Part shown: piece by piece, positions 8,986-17,744 of the stretch
Layout: each line of letters starts with the position of its first letter
How positions within the stretch are numbered: position 1 is the first letter of the stretch
From: an uncultured Mycoplasmatota bacterium
Lineage (GTDB): Bacteria; Bacillota_I; Bacilli_A; RF39; UBA660
Length of the DNA stretch: 34,566 nucleotides
Direction: 5' to 3'
Assembly (NCBI GenBank): GCA_948466395.1
Contig: CAOKAG010000011.1
Span: 1-34,566 of the forward strand
Notes under the pieces: model-generated
Told to the model about the DNA's origin: nothing
Database searches by the model: none
What the model saw: the letters and a program-made list of their open reading frames with translations, nothing else
Program-made: the position numbers and the translations under genes

Positions 8986-9219
8986 CTAAAGATTAAGTTC
9001 TAATTCTTCTTCTATAAATAACACTTCTTTTTTATCAGTGCTGTATCTAAAATAGGCTTGTTTATCATCACAATCAATTACTTTAATAGTATCTTTATCA
9101 TACAAAAATATTTTAAATGAAAATATATTTAGATTCTTTTTAAAATATTGTAATACTCGATATTGATTGATTGTTTCTACGCGATTTTTAATTATTTCAT
9201 CACTTGTTAGTTGTTTCAT
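8986..9219 (-). CDS. Small protein of unknown function (recombinase operon, third gene)
   Basis: A 77-residue protein from the ATG at 9219, chosen because AAAGGA lies about 9 nt upstream. An N-terminal extension is open but lacks a better ribosome binding site. The sequence is Lys/Asp/Glu-rich with a beta-rich second half (FSFKIFLYDKDTIKVID, KEVLFIEEELEL) and no motif I recognise. It overlaps the upstream 57-residue gene by 20 nt, so the two are probably translated together. Its position behind a large serine recombinase allows a recombination directionality factor, but nothing in the sequence proves this. Confidence 0.6.
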   Translation of the reverse strand: MKQLTSDEIIKNRVETINQYRVLQYFKKNLNIFSFKIFLYDKDTIKVIDCDDKQAYFRYSTDKKEVLFIEEELELNL

Positions 9220-9373
9220 TTTTAGTTTCCTTTCTTTCATTTTCTTTTGTATATTCAATCAATAGATTTTTATATTGTTGTTCTATTGATTTTGGGATAA
9301 ACTCTAATACTTTTGTTTCATCTTTAAAATATTCAAATAATTGTGGTATTAATAGCTTAAAAAATTCATTCAT
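9200..9373 (-). CDS. Small helical protein of unknown function (recombinase operon, second gene)
   Basis: A 57-residue protein starting MNEFFKLLIPQLFEYF at 9373, with a very strong ribosome binding site (AAAGGAGGTG) 4 nt upstream. The first half is hydrophobic and helical and the C-terminus is rich in Lys, Glu and Asn. It begins 38 nt after the recombinase stop and overlaps the next gene. Not recognised. Confidence 0.65.
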   Translation of the reverse strand: MNEFFKLLIPQLFEYFKDETKVLEFIPKSIEQQYKNLLIEYTKENERKETKNETTNK

Positions 9374-9410
9374 GGCACCTCCTTTCTGCAAACAAAAATG
9401 AGATATATTT

Positions 9411-11357
<1,947 letters not shown>

Positions 11358-11651
11358 TTAACAATCTTTATTCATCGTATTTAAGATAGAAATATACTTA
11401 GTGATAGAAATAATAGCACTCTCATTTGGAAGATAAATTTTATCATCATTATCATAAAGTAAAGCAACAAGAGTATTCTTTTTATTACTAACAATAATCT
11501 TATGTGGTTCTTGAACGCTTAGATTTGTTTTATTAAATTTAATCAAATGTCCATTAATAAACTCAACTTTTAAGTTTCCCATACTAACTTTCATTTTTAG
11601 TTTTTTCTTAATTTCACAAGGAAATTCTAATGTTTCTATGGTCGTTTTCAT
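11358..11651 (-). CDS. Conserved hypothetical protein, 97 residues
   Basis: A beta-rich protein starting at the ATG at 11651; AAGGAG lies 14 nt upstream, which is long. The middle (EFINGHLIKFN, KIIVSNKKNTLVALLY, KIYLPNESAII) faintly recalls the C-terminal PUA-like part of TruB pseudouridine synthases, but there is no catalytic domain and the resemblance is weak. It sits between the 11-bp repeat array and tRNA-Leu. No function is assigned. Confidence 0.55.
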   Translation of the reverse strand: MKTTIETLEFPCEIKKKLKMKVSMGNLKVEFINGHLIKFNKTNLSVQEPHKIIVSNKKNTLVALLYDNDDKIYLPNESAIISITKYISILNTMNKDC

Positions 11652-11754
11652 AAAAATTCATCAACTCCTTTACAACAATGAAAAAAGCCCATAATATCAA
11701 ATACTATGAACTTTATATATGTAAAATCGCTTAAAGTGCGACTTTTAACCTCAA

Positions 11755-11839
11755 TGGTGCAGGTAAAGGGACTTGAACCCCCATGGATTGCTCCGCTAGA
11801 TCCTAAGTCTAGTGCGTCTACCAATTTCGCCATACCTGC
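11755..11839 (-). tRNA. tRNA-Leu (anticodon UAG)
   Basis: An 85-nt gene including an encoded CCA. The acceptor arm is GCAGGTA/TACCTGC, the anticodon stem-loop is CTAGA-CTTAGGA-TCTAG with anticodon TAG, and the T-arm is GGGGGTTCAAGTCCC. The long variable arm (CGGAGCAATCCATG region) is typical of a class II tRNA-Leu. It is probably cotranscribed with the upstream CAU tRNA. Confidence 0.95.
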
Positions 11840-11848
11840 ATTATAAAA

Positions 11849-11925
11849 TGGTGGACCTCGAAGGACTCGAACCTTCGACCGCCCGGTTATGAGCCGGATG
11901 CTCTAACCAACTGAGCTAGAGGTCC
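11849..11925 (-). tRNA. tRNA with anticodon CAU, probably tRNA-Ile2 (lysidine-modified)
   Basis: A 77-nt gene including CCA. The acceptor is GGACCTC/GAGGTCC and the anticodon loop is TCATAAC between CCGG-type stems. The opening GGACCTCTAGCTCAGTTGG closely follows the Bacillus tRNA-Ile2 gene (GGACCTTTAGCTCAGTTGG), whereas elongator and initiator tRNA-Met differ in the acceptor. So it most likely reads AUA after TilS modification of C34. Confidence 0.92.
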
Positions 11926-11937
11926 AATTACTAATTT

Positions 11938-11966
11938 ATCATATCACAATAATTGTCGTCTTTCAA
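11938..11966 (-). promoter_or_regulatory. Promoter of the tRNA pair
   Basis: On the minus strand TTGAAA (11966-11961), a 17-nt spacer and TATGAT (11943-11938), ending 12 nt before the first tRNA. Confidence 0.7.
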
Positions 11967-12021
11967 GCTCTTTTAATAAAAATATACAATTATAAAAAAT
12001 TTTATAAAATTACAAATTAAA

Positions 12022-12047
12022 AAGATAAGCATCGCTTTACTTATCTT
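12022..12047 (-). terminator. Intrinsic terminator overlapping the end of the 139-residue gene
   Basis: On the minus strand AAGATAAG and CTTATCTT form a perfect 8-bp stem around a 10-nt loop, followed by TTTAATTT. The stop codon of the upstream gene lies in the first arm. Confidence 0.75.
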
Positions 12048-12456
12048 GTAACATATTTAATAAATCAATTTTAAATTTATCTTTTGAAGCATTCGCTTTA
12101 GAAATCATAACTCCTTTATAAGTAGTAAGTTCAGACATATGTCCTTCCAATAAAATTTCCTTCGGATCAATATAATTTAACATCACAACTTGCTCTTTTT
12201 TATAAACGGTATAATTTAATTTAATCTCACCATGAACTTGAATAAACATTTTATCCCCTGGTAGCTTTAACTCATAAGTCTCTGTACCAGTTTTTTTATT
12301 TTGACTAACTAACTCTCCTAAAAATTTTCCATTCCTTAAAGATGGATAATACTCAAAATTTAACTTTTTAAAAGCTAATGTATTATACTTTTTTAAAGCT
12401 CTTTCTAATTTACGATATTCATTTTCATCAATATAATCTAAAACATAACCCTTCAT
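12037..12456 (-). CDS. Conserved hypothetical protein, 139 residues
   Basis: The chosen start is the ATG at 12456 (MKGYVLDYIDENEY), with a GGGGGAAAA-type ribosome binding site just upstream; the open frame further upstream contains promoter elements. The protein is a mix of helices and beta strands (FIQVHGEIKLNYTVY, KEQVVMLNYIDPKEILLEG) without a signal peptide or membrane segment. It is a single-gene unit with two promoters in front and a terminator at the stop. Not recognised. Confidence 0.75.
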   Translation of the reverse strand: MKGYVLDYIDENEYRKLERALKKYNTLAFKKLNFEYYPSLRNGKFLGELVSQNKKTGTETYELKLPGDKMFIQVHGEIKLNYTVYKKEQVVMLNYIDPKEILLEGHMSELTTYKGVMISKANASKDKFKIDLLNMLQDK

Positions 12457-12486
12457 ATTTTTCCCCCAATTTCTTTTTATGTTCAC

Positions 12487-12515
12487 AGTATAACATAAAA
12501 AATGCAAAATGTCAA
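12487..12515 (-). promoter_or_regulatory. Promoter, proximal, of the 139-residue gene
   Basis: TTGACA (12515-12510), a 17-nt spacer and TATACT (12492-12487) on the minus strand: near-consensus vegetative promoter. Confidence 0.8.
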
Positions 12516-12545
12516 TTTACATACAGTTTTCTTTATTGCACGAAC

Positions 12546-12574
12546 ATTATATCACTATTTTTTTTAAAAGTCAA
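12546..12574 (-). promoter_or_regulatory. Promoter, distal, of the 139-residue gene
   Basis: TTGACT (12574-12569), a 17-nt spacer and TATAAT (12551-12546) on the minus strand, in tandem with the proximal promoter. Confidence 0.7.
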
Positions 12575-12705
12575 TCTTTTTATTTATTACATTTTTTAAA
12601 ATAGGATTAACTAATGATAATGTCTTAATAATTAACTTTTGAAAATGGCTCAAATGGACACACTAGTCACTAGGTGACTTAAACTTGAGAAAGGTAACAT
12701 TAAGA

Positions 12706-12832
12706 ATGAATAAATGAACAAGAAAAATATAATGTAATTAAAGAATTAGTCGATCATAACGGAAATAAAAAAGAAATTAAATTCATTTATATATTCAACA
12801 ATAATAAAAACATAGTAGCATTATTTCTTTAA
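12706..12832 (+). pseudogene. Relic of an insertion-sequence transposase, N-terminal end
   Basis: After GAGAAAGG and an ATG at 12706, a short frame-shifted stretch reads NEQEKYNVIKELVDHNGNKK. From memory this resembles the N-terminal helix-turn-helix of transposases that start with an EKYEVIKKLV...NGNKK pattern. The downstream part (EIKFIYIFNNNKN) no longer fits and a stop follows at 12830-12832. The rest of the 12575-12828 gap holds a small palindrome, AGTCAC-TAG-GTGACT (12665-12679), and nothing else I can name. Confidence 0.4.
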
Positions 12833-13089
12833 ACTTTTAATTGAATTATTGTGACACCATTGTTCCAATAATCCAAATGAAAATTTTTAATATTTTTCAT
12901 TCTACTTAAATAGTAATGAACTTCATTTTTTAAAATTCGACTACTTTTTCCATGAATAACTACTACTATTTCTTGTTTTAAAATTATATTATCCGCTATA
13001 AATTGTTTCAAAAGTGTATAAATCGTATCTCTAGTTTCCCCATGAAGGTCTAAAGTAGGATACCTATTAAGCGATAGCGTTTGAATCAT
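12829..13089 (-). CDS. Stand-alone Smr-domain protein
   Basis: 86 residues forming almost only an Smr (small MutS-related) domain: the LDLHGE motif at about residues 13-18 and the VVVIHGKSSRILKNEV loop at about 44-59 are the two conserved Smr blocks. Smr domains bind or nick nucleic acids; here the second motif is HGKSSRIL and lacks the usual HGKGTG glycines, so nuclease activity is uncertain. The gene overlaps the end of the PfkB-family gene by 23 nt and is translationally coupled to it. This pairing hints at a shared task, which I cannot name. Confidence 0.85.
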   Translation of the reverse strand: MIQTLSLNRYPTLDLHGETRDTIYTLLKQFIADNIILKQEIVVVIHGKSSRILKNEVHYYLSRMKNIKNFHLDYWNNGVTIIQLKV

Positions 13090-14038
13090 TCCCTTGACTT
13101 TCTCCTAAAAAAGTCTCGCCTGAAGTTTCTAACTTTCCAAAATGACTTTCATAAAAACCAACCACATCACTTAATGGCGGAAGTGATATAGTTGCTCCTA
13201 TAGTCTTTTTACATAAATCTTCTGCAATTGTAGCTAAACGAAGAATCTTCTCTAAAGAATAGCGCTGGACCAAACCATAACCTATCATAGCCACAAAAAT
13301 CCCTCTTGCTCCTGTTTCATCCACTATTTCTGAATTCATACTAGCCAATACTTTTATTTCATTATTTAAAGAATAAATACTCCCCTTGTCTTTCACAGAA
13401 ATAATAAGTTGAATATTAGGAAATTTTTCAACAATTTTTTTATAAACATTTACAAGTGTTATTGGATTTTGAAAATCCAATTTCATTCCTGTCATCGATT
13501 CTGCTAAGTTACCATCACAAACAATATATTTAGCATATTTAAATAAATCATAGATATTTTTAGAAGGTTCTTGAGCGTTTAATAAAGTAATACTTTCACT
13601 ATATTTATTAAATGCATGAATAGAAGCATTATACTCTGAACCGTCACTTATAACTAAATCCATCGCCATATCATAATCATACTTTTTTATATTAAAATCA
13701 GTCGTAGCCATTTCAATAGTGGTTCGCATTTTATTTTGTTTATTAAATAAAATATACGATACAGGAGTTTTAATATCATAATTTGTTTCCAAGTAGTTAG
13801 TTTTAACTTGATTTTCTTCCATATTTTTTTTCATCGTATTTCCTATTTCATCATAACCAATTACTCCTGAAACAAAAGATTCAAAATTCCATTTTGCAAG
13901 TGCATAAGAAACAACATTGGCAGAACCCCCACTACAATTAACTTGTTCTTTTGTAACGGTTTTGCTTCCTTCTACTGGATACTGATCCATAAGAATATTT
14001 ATATCATAACTTAAATGTCCAACACTTAATGCTTTCAT
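13067..14038 (-). CDS. PfkB/ribokinase-family protein, catalytic Asp lost
   Basis: 323 residues from the ATG at 14038 (AGGGTG 7 nt upstream; a GTG at 14047 is less likely). The fold is clear: an N-terminal strand and substrate loop, CSGGSANVVSYALAKW (about residues 35-50, PfkB signature 1), and the C-terminal nucleotide region with VDETGARGIFVAMIGYGL (239-256). In active kinases this last motif is DTxGAGD, whose Asp is the catalytic base; here GAGD is GARG, so position 246 is Gly. It may be a sugar- or nucleoside-binding pseudokinase. It is followed by the overlapping Smr gene. A TATAAT at 14067-14062 is the likely -10. Confidence 0.85.
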   Translation of the reverse strand: MKALSVGHLSYDINILMDQYPVEGSKTVTKEQVNCSGGSANVVSYALAKWNFESFVSGVIGYDEIGNTMKKNMEENQVKTNYLETNYDIKTPVSYILFNKQNKMRTTIEMATTDFNIKKYDYDMAMDLVISDGSEYNASIHAFNKYSESITLLNAQEPSKNIYDLFKYAKYIVCDGNLAESMTGMKLDFQNPITLVNVYKKIVEKFPNIQLIISVKDKGSIYSLNNEIKVLASMNSEIVDETGARGIFVAMIGYGLVQRYSLEKILRLATIAEDLCKKTIGATISLPPLSDVVGFYESHFGKLETSGETFLGESQGNDSNAIA

Positions 14039-14227
14039 TACTATCACCCTATTCTTTTTTTATTATAACCTATTTTTTTTAAGAAAAAAAGTCTTTAATG
14101 GAAGAGCTTCCAAATAACTAGTTTTTTATCTTTTTATAATAAACCTTTTTTGTAAAAAATAGACGTTTGGTTGAAAATGTTTATCAAAATAAAATGAAAA
14201 AGAATTGAACATCTTATACATAAACAC
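14039..14227. other. Intergenic region between the PfkB-family and zinc-ribbon genes
   Basis: AT-rich and without a gene. It holds the -10 (14062-14067) for the PfkB-family gene and a small GGAAG-AGC-TTCC hairpin at about 14099-14112. Confidence 0.5.
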
Positions 14228-14593
14228 TTACGGTTGAGATGAATTCTTAGTATAAATGTTTGAGCAAGCTTTACACGTCACTTTCAATTCATAACAAGCC
14301 ACTTTTTTATCTAATATTGTAATTAAAGGTTCCCTATCATTAGGACAACAAAATCTATTTTTTATAATCACCAAGTCATCAAAACACGCTTGTCCTACAT
14401 GACTATCCACAAAATCTAAAAATACCTTACCCTGACTTCCACAATGACAAGTGTATTTTAAATCGATTTGATCATAAGTAGAATAACATAAATAACCGAT
14501 ATTTTCATTACAGTGATCACAATACATCCACCCACCATAGTTCGTTGCTAACCTTGTATTTTCTAATTCTTTATTTTTTAACACTCTTGACAT
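14228..14593 (-). CDS. Zinc-ribbon-like protein of unknown function
   Basis: 121 residues with several paired cysteines: CDHC near residue 25, CHCG near 49, CC near 82 and CKAC near 110. These can form two zinc ribbons. Between them are hydrophobic beta-strand stretches and no membrane segment or enzyme motif. The ATG at 14593 has GAGAGG 9 nt upstream. It lies 25 nt after the start-distal GrpB-family gene and is probably cotranscribed with it. A nucleic-acid or protein-binding role is plausible but unproven. Confidence 0.75.
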   Translation of the reverse strand: MSRVLKNKELENTRLATNYGGWMYCDHCNENIGYLCYSTYDQIDLKYTCHCGSQGKVFLDFVDSHVGQACFDDLVIIKNRFCCPNDREPLITILDKKVACYELKVTCKACSNIYTKNSSQP

Positions 14594-14618
14594 CCTTCAT
14601 TTCCTCTCTAATTAATAA

Positions 14619-15173
14619 TTAATATCGTCCTTTATATTTTTCTCTCGCTAACTGAACGACTTCTTTAACAAACATAGTTTTGCCTGCTGTATACAAATCT
14701 CGATTTGGTTGATATTGATTAAATAAGCTTAGCTTTAATTTTTCGTATTCTAAAGCTTTAAGTGGCATCTCATTAAGGTAATCTCTAAAATACAATTCAT
14801 CACAATCTCCATATTCTTTTATATGAAGATGAAAGACCGAATCCGCATAACCATCAAGTGTATACCCTTTAACAAAAGAAAGCTCAGTGGGTGTCTCATT
14901 CATTAAAATATAAGGAGGCGTAGCCAATAAAGCTTTCACTTTATCTTTATTGTTAAAATCAATTTCGATTAAAAGATCAACAATAGGTTTGGTTTTTATA
15001 TTTTTAATCGATGTGCTACCAATATGATTAATTCGAATAATCGTTTCACCTAGTAAAGACCTTAAATTTTTTTCCTCTTCTAAATAGACCTTTTTAAAAC
15101 GATCCGTATAACTGACAAAAGTTATTGGAAACAACGCCCACAAAGCTTCTAAGCTCATACTTTCTAAATTCAT
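14619..15173 (-). CDS. GrpB/UPF0157 family protein (nucleotidyltransferase-like)
   Basis: 184 residues. The RINHIGSTSIKNIKTKPIVDLLIEI segment (about residues 44-68) matches the GrpB family hallmark HIGSTSVPG...KPIIDI, a nucleotidyltransferase-like core with D in the second strand. No substrate is known for most members. The start is the ATG at 15173, directly after GAAGGAAAG; upstream ATGs at 15191 and 15212 lack a good site. It is transcribed ahead of the zinc-ribbon gene. Confidence 0.85.
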   Translation of the reverse strand: MNLESMSLEALWALFPITFVSYTDRFKKVYLEEEKNLRSLLGETIIRINHIGSTSIKNIKTKPIVDLLIEIDFNNKDKVKALLATPPYILMNETPTELSFVKGYTLDGYADSVFHLHIKEYGDCDELYFRDYLNEMPLKALEYEKLKLSLFNQYQPNRDLYTAGKTMFVKEVVQLAREKYKGRY

Positions 15174-15241
15174 ACTCTTTCCTTCGTTCATATAAAAACC
15201 ATTATAACACAAGTTTAAAAATAAGGAACCATAGAAAAGAA

Positions 15242-15874
15242 TTATTCTTCATTCTTGGTCCAAAAATCATAAATCCAATCAGAAAGTTCTTCAGGCTGAT
15301 CACGATTAACCTCGTGGGAAGAATGGCTTATTATTTTAAAACAGCTTGTTTTTATTCTCTTATTTAAAAAACGTGCACTTTTCAAGTTCATGTAATCTTT
15401 AGAACCACATAAAATTAAACTTTTACATTTTATATTTTCTAAACCCTTTTCAATATTAAACTTCCTCATTGAACGAACAAGACTAATAAATTCTTTTTTT
15501 GAACAACCCATTTTTTTAAAAGTAAGCTTAGGCATAATATGAAAGACCAACACTTGAAACTTAAAAAGAATTTTTGGAATCTTATGTGGTGTACCAATGA
15601 GTAAAATAGAATGAACTTTTTCTGGAAACGCTTTTGCAAAATCTAATGCTAATATGCCTCCTAAAGAAAGACCACATAAATTAAGTTTTTCATTTTGATT
15701 GTTACAAAAATCTGAAAAAGCATGATACATTCCATTATAATCTTTTGAAAAAAACTTAATCTCCTCAAATAAATTCGGACACAAAACATCTATTCCTTTT
15801 TTCTTTAAATAAGTAATAGTCTTATCCCAACTTTTATTGGTTTGACCTAATCCATGTATAAGAATATTTTTCAT
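15242..15874 (-). CDS. Alpha/beta hydrolase
   Basis: 210 residues. The oxyanion motif HGLGQ (about residues 7-11), nucleophile elbow GLSLGG (about 68-73, Ser catalytic), acid loop ILCGSKDYMN (about 153-162) and the His in SSHEVN (about 186) give the full Ser-Asp-His triad. The protein has no signal peptide and probably acts on a small ester or related molecule in the cytoplasm. Its ATG is 4 nt after the TGA of the disrupted XRE/membrane gene, so before the integration it was the next gene of that operon; now its promoter supply is cut off by the element. Confidence 0.88.
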   Translation of the reverse strand: MKNILIHGLGQTNKSWDKTITYLKKKGIDVLCPNLFEEIKFFSKDYNGMYHAFSDFCNNQNEKLNLCGLSLGGILALDFAKAFPEKVHSILLIGTPHKIPKILFKFQVLVFHIMPKLTFKKMGCSKKEFISLVRSMRKFNIEKGLENIKCKSLILCGSKDYMNLKSARFLNKRIKTSCFKIISHSSHEVNRDQPEELSDWIYDFWTKNEE

Positions 15875-15878
15875 AAAT

Positions 15879-16085
15879 TCAATCCTTTTTAGAAAAAAAT
15901 TGTCTTAATGTCAAAATAAAAGCCAAAACAATCATAAATACAGCACAAAAAACATTAGGGATTGAACTTTCAGTATTTACTATATTTAATACTTTTGCAC
16001 AAAGTGGATTAATAACTACTGTAACAACAGCAAATAAAATTAACCCAATAGAAATTTTATAAGAGTGAGCTAGTTTAGTAAAAGT
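15879..16085 (-). pseudogene. 3' fragment of the host XRE/membrane-protein gene split by the element
   Basis: The frame reads T-F-T-K-L-A-H-S-Y-K-I-S-I-G and continues through two hydrophobic segments (ISIGLILFAVVTVVI and VFCAVFMIVLAFIL) to LRQFFSKKD and TGA. It has no start. Going upstream it is cut by TAG about 20 nt past the element junction. The matching 5' part lies at 25758-26348; joining them at the shared ACTTTT (minus strand) gives one in-frame gene of about 263 codons. Confidence 0.88.
16080..16085. other. Left attachment junction of the integrated element (AAAAGT)
   Basis: AAAAGT occurs at 16080-16085 and 25758-25763, exactly where the two halves of the host gene meet the element. 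A 6-bp shared core is what Tn916-type integrases leave as coupling sequence. Confidence 0.8.
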
Positions 16086-16117
16086 TATATAATTTTTTGA
16101 CTATCTTTTTATAAGTT

Positions 16118-16156
16118 CTTAAATGTCGTTATAACCTTTATTTATAAGCATTTAAG
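16118..16156. repeat. Inverted repeat at the left end of the element
   Basis: CTTAAATG (16118-16125) and CATTTAAG (16149-16156), with inner TTATAA matches, form a hairpin that includes the int stop codon. It may end the int transcript or help form the recombination complex. Confidence 0.5.
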
Positions 16157-17441
16157 ACATTTTTAATTTTGGAAGATGTTCACATATATTTTTATAATTT
16201 CTTATATTTTTGTTTTCAAAAGTAGTAAATTCGTAGTAAAATTGCTTTTGCTTATTTATTTTTTCCATCTCTGTTTTTGCCGACATATAGGTAGGGTGTG
16301 TGTAATAACTTAATGTCATAGAAATATTTTTATGTCCCATAATGTATTGTAGTGTATGAGGGTTTAAACCATCGTTAGCCCAATTCGTGCAAAATGTATG
16401 CCTTAATGTATGAGGTGTCATTTTTTTAGGTAGTTTTTCCTCATGACATTTATTATACTTTTTCACAATTCGATTAAAAATACCATCATACTCTATGTTT
16501 GTTCTTGGGTTACCATTTCTATTTATAAATAAAAAACCACTATAACCATCAATAACAATAGTATTTGTATTTTTACGATTATCTATTATACGCTTAAAAA
16601 TTTCATATGCTTTGTCGCTCATAGGTACTTTTCTTGTTCCGCTATCGGTTTTAGTATCGTCAATATAATAACCTCGTTCACTATTTTTTAAAAGTTGATG
16701 GTCTATATTGATTAGTCTATTTTCAAAATCTAGGTCGGTTTCTATTAGTCCGCAAAATTCCGATATACGAAGTCCCGTTTCTCTTATTAAAATAATTTCG
16801 TCATAATATTTAGAACAAGTTTTATCACTTTCTATAAAAGAGTATAGGCTTTCTTCTTGTTCTAATGTAAGGGGTATATTCTTCTCGGTGTCATTTTCTA
16901 TTACATCGTCAATTTTAAACTCAAAAGGGTTTTTCCTTATATAGTCGTCTTGTATAGCCATTTGAAACGCTGAATATAAAGAACGCTTATCATTTTTTAT
17001 AGTTTGGTAGGCTATTCCTTTTTCTTTCATTCGTATAACCCATTCTTTGGCGTCCGACATCTTAATATTTTCAATAGAACAAGCACCAATTTTATCTTCT
17101 TCTAGGTATCTCATAAGTCTATTGCGTCCTTTTTTTGTTTTATCTTTAACATTTGGTCGTTGATTATTCTTTTTAGCATATAATTGACATACACTTATTT
17201 TTTTGCCTATGGTGTCGATTCCATCGCTAATGTCTTTTAAAATTTCTTGTTCCTTTTCTCTTAAAGACTTGTCGTCGCGTTTTCCGTTTGGTGTTTTATC
17301 GGTTTGCACTAACTTCCAAGCATATATAAATTGTGGTTTTCCGAAACTATCGGTATATTTGTAAACATATCTTCCATCTTTTCTTTGGCTCTCTCCGTTA
17401 TGTAGAATTCTATTTTTTTTATCGCGTCTTTTTTCTATCAT
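16152..17441 (-). CDS. int: Tyrosine recombinase (Tn916 Int family)
   Basis: 429 residues. An N-terminal arm-binding domain (RRDKKNRILHNGESQR to FIYAWKL, about 5-43) has the three-stranded pattern of the Tn916 Int N-domain; a SAM-like core-binding domain covers about 85-180. The catalytic domain holds R225 (ETGLRISE), K264, H344/R347 (HTLRH), H370 (GHKN) and the nucleophile Tyr in SYYTH (379/380). It integrates and excises the element. GAAAGGAGC before the ATG at 17441 sets the start. Oddly, the C-terminus runs about 30 residues past the usual Tn916 end, and the arm-type repeat lies inside this extension (codons about 400-409). Confidence 0.95.
   Translation of the reverse strand: MIEKRRDKKNRILHNGESQRKDGRYVYKYTDSFGKPQFIYAWKLVQTDKTPNGKRDDKSLREKEQEILKDISDGIDTIGKKISVCQLYAKKNNQRPNVKDKTKKGRNRLMRYLEEDKIGACSIENIKMSDAKEWVIRMKEKGIAYQTIKNDKRSLYSAFQMAIQDDYIRKNPFEFKIDDVIENDTEKNIPLTLEQEESLYSFIESDKTCSKYYDEIILIRETGLRISEFCGLIETDLDFENRLINIDHQLLKNSERGYYIDDTKTDSGTRKVPMSDKAYEIFKRIIDNRKNTNTIVIDGYSGFLFINRNGNPRTNIEYDGIFNRIVKKYNKCHEEKLPKKMTPHTLRHTFCTNWANDGLNPHTLQYIMGHKNISMTLSYYTHPTYMSAKTEMEKINKQKQFYYEFTTFENKNIRNYKNICEHLPKLKMS
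16214..16242. repeat. Arm-type Int-binding repeat, left copy
   Basis: A 29-bp sequence repeated in direct orientation at 25663-25691 with one mismatch (c at 16232, a at 25681). It contains two GTAGTAAA units 11 bp apart. In Tn916 such direct repeats near each end bind the Int N-domain. This copy lies inside the int coding region. Confidence 0.7.
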
Positions 17442-17469
17442 ATTTTTTTGCTCCTTTCAATAATAGAAA

Positions 17470-17511
17470 GAGCCTTGATATGCAATAACATTATATCACA
17501 CATTAAGGCTC
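17470..17511 (-). promoter_or_regulatory. Inverted repeat with internal -10 between xis and int
   Basis: GAGCCTTGAT (17470-17479) and ATTAAGGCTC (17502-17511) pair over 9 of 10 positions. On the minus strand the stem is followed by TTTCTATT, and the loop contains GATATAATG, a -10-like hexamer pointing toward int. It can act as a terminator after xis and as a separate promoter region for int. Confidence 0.5.
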
Positions 17512-17519
17512 AATTTTCA

Positions 17520-17744
17520 TTAAATTACATTTAAAGTATCAATAATTTTTTCAAATTGTTTTCTTTTTATTTGAATTCGGTTGCCGTTCATGATAACCCA
17601 ACTTGCGTTTAGGTTTTCTTCTGCTAATTTACGAAGTTTATTTTCGCCAATACGGAAATACTTTGACGCTTCCTCAATAGTGAGTAGGTACTTTTGCCAA
17701 ATAGGAACATCGTTACTATTTAAGTTATAAATTTTGTTCTCCAT
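17520..17744 (-). CDS. xis: Excisionase (Tn916 Xis family)
   Basis: 74 residues. The stretch [35 protein letters not shown] (about 21-55), then [15 protein letters not shown], follows Tn916 Xis nearly residue by residue: a winged-helix MerR-like fold that bends DNA at the element ends and favours excision. It overlaps the ftsK-like gene by 20 nt with AAAGG before its ATG, so it is made together with Rep and the FtsK-like ATPase. Thus replication/transfer and excision appear to be expressed in one run. Confidence 0.95.
   Translation of the reverse strand: MENKIYNLNSNDVPIWQKYLLTIEEASKYFRIGENKLRKLAEENLNASWVIMNGNRIQIKRKQFEKIIDTLNVI

Noticed and set aside
11648-11833. 61-residue open frame beginning MAKLVDALDLGSSG on the minus strand
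   Set aside because: It is a translation of the tRNA-Leu gene and its flank, a well-known false gene.
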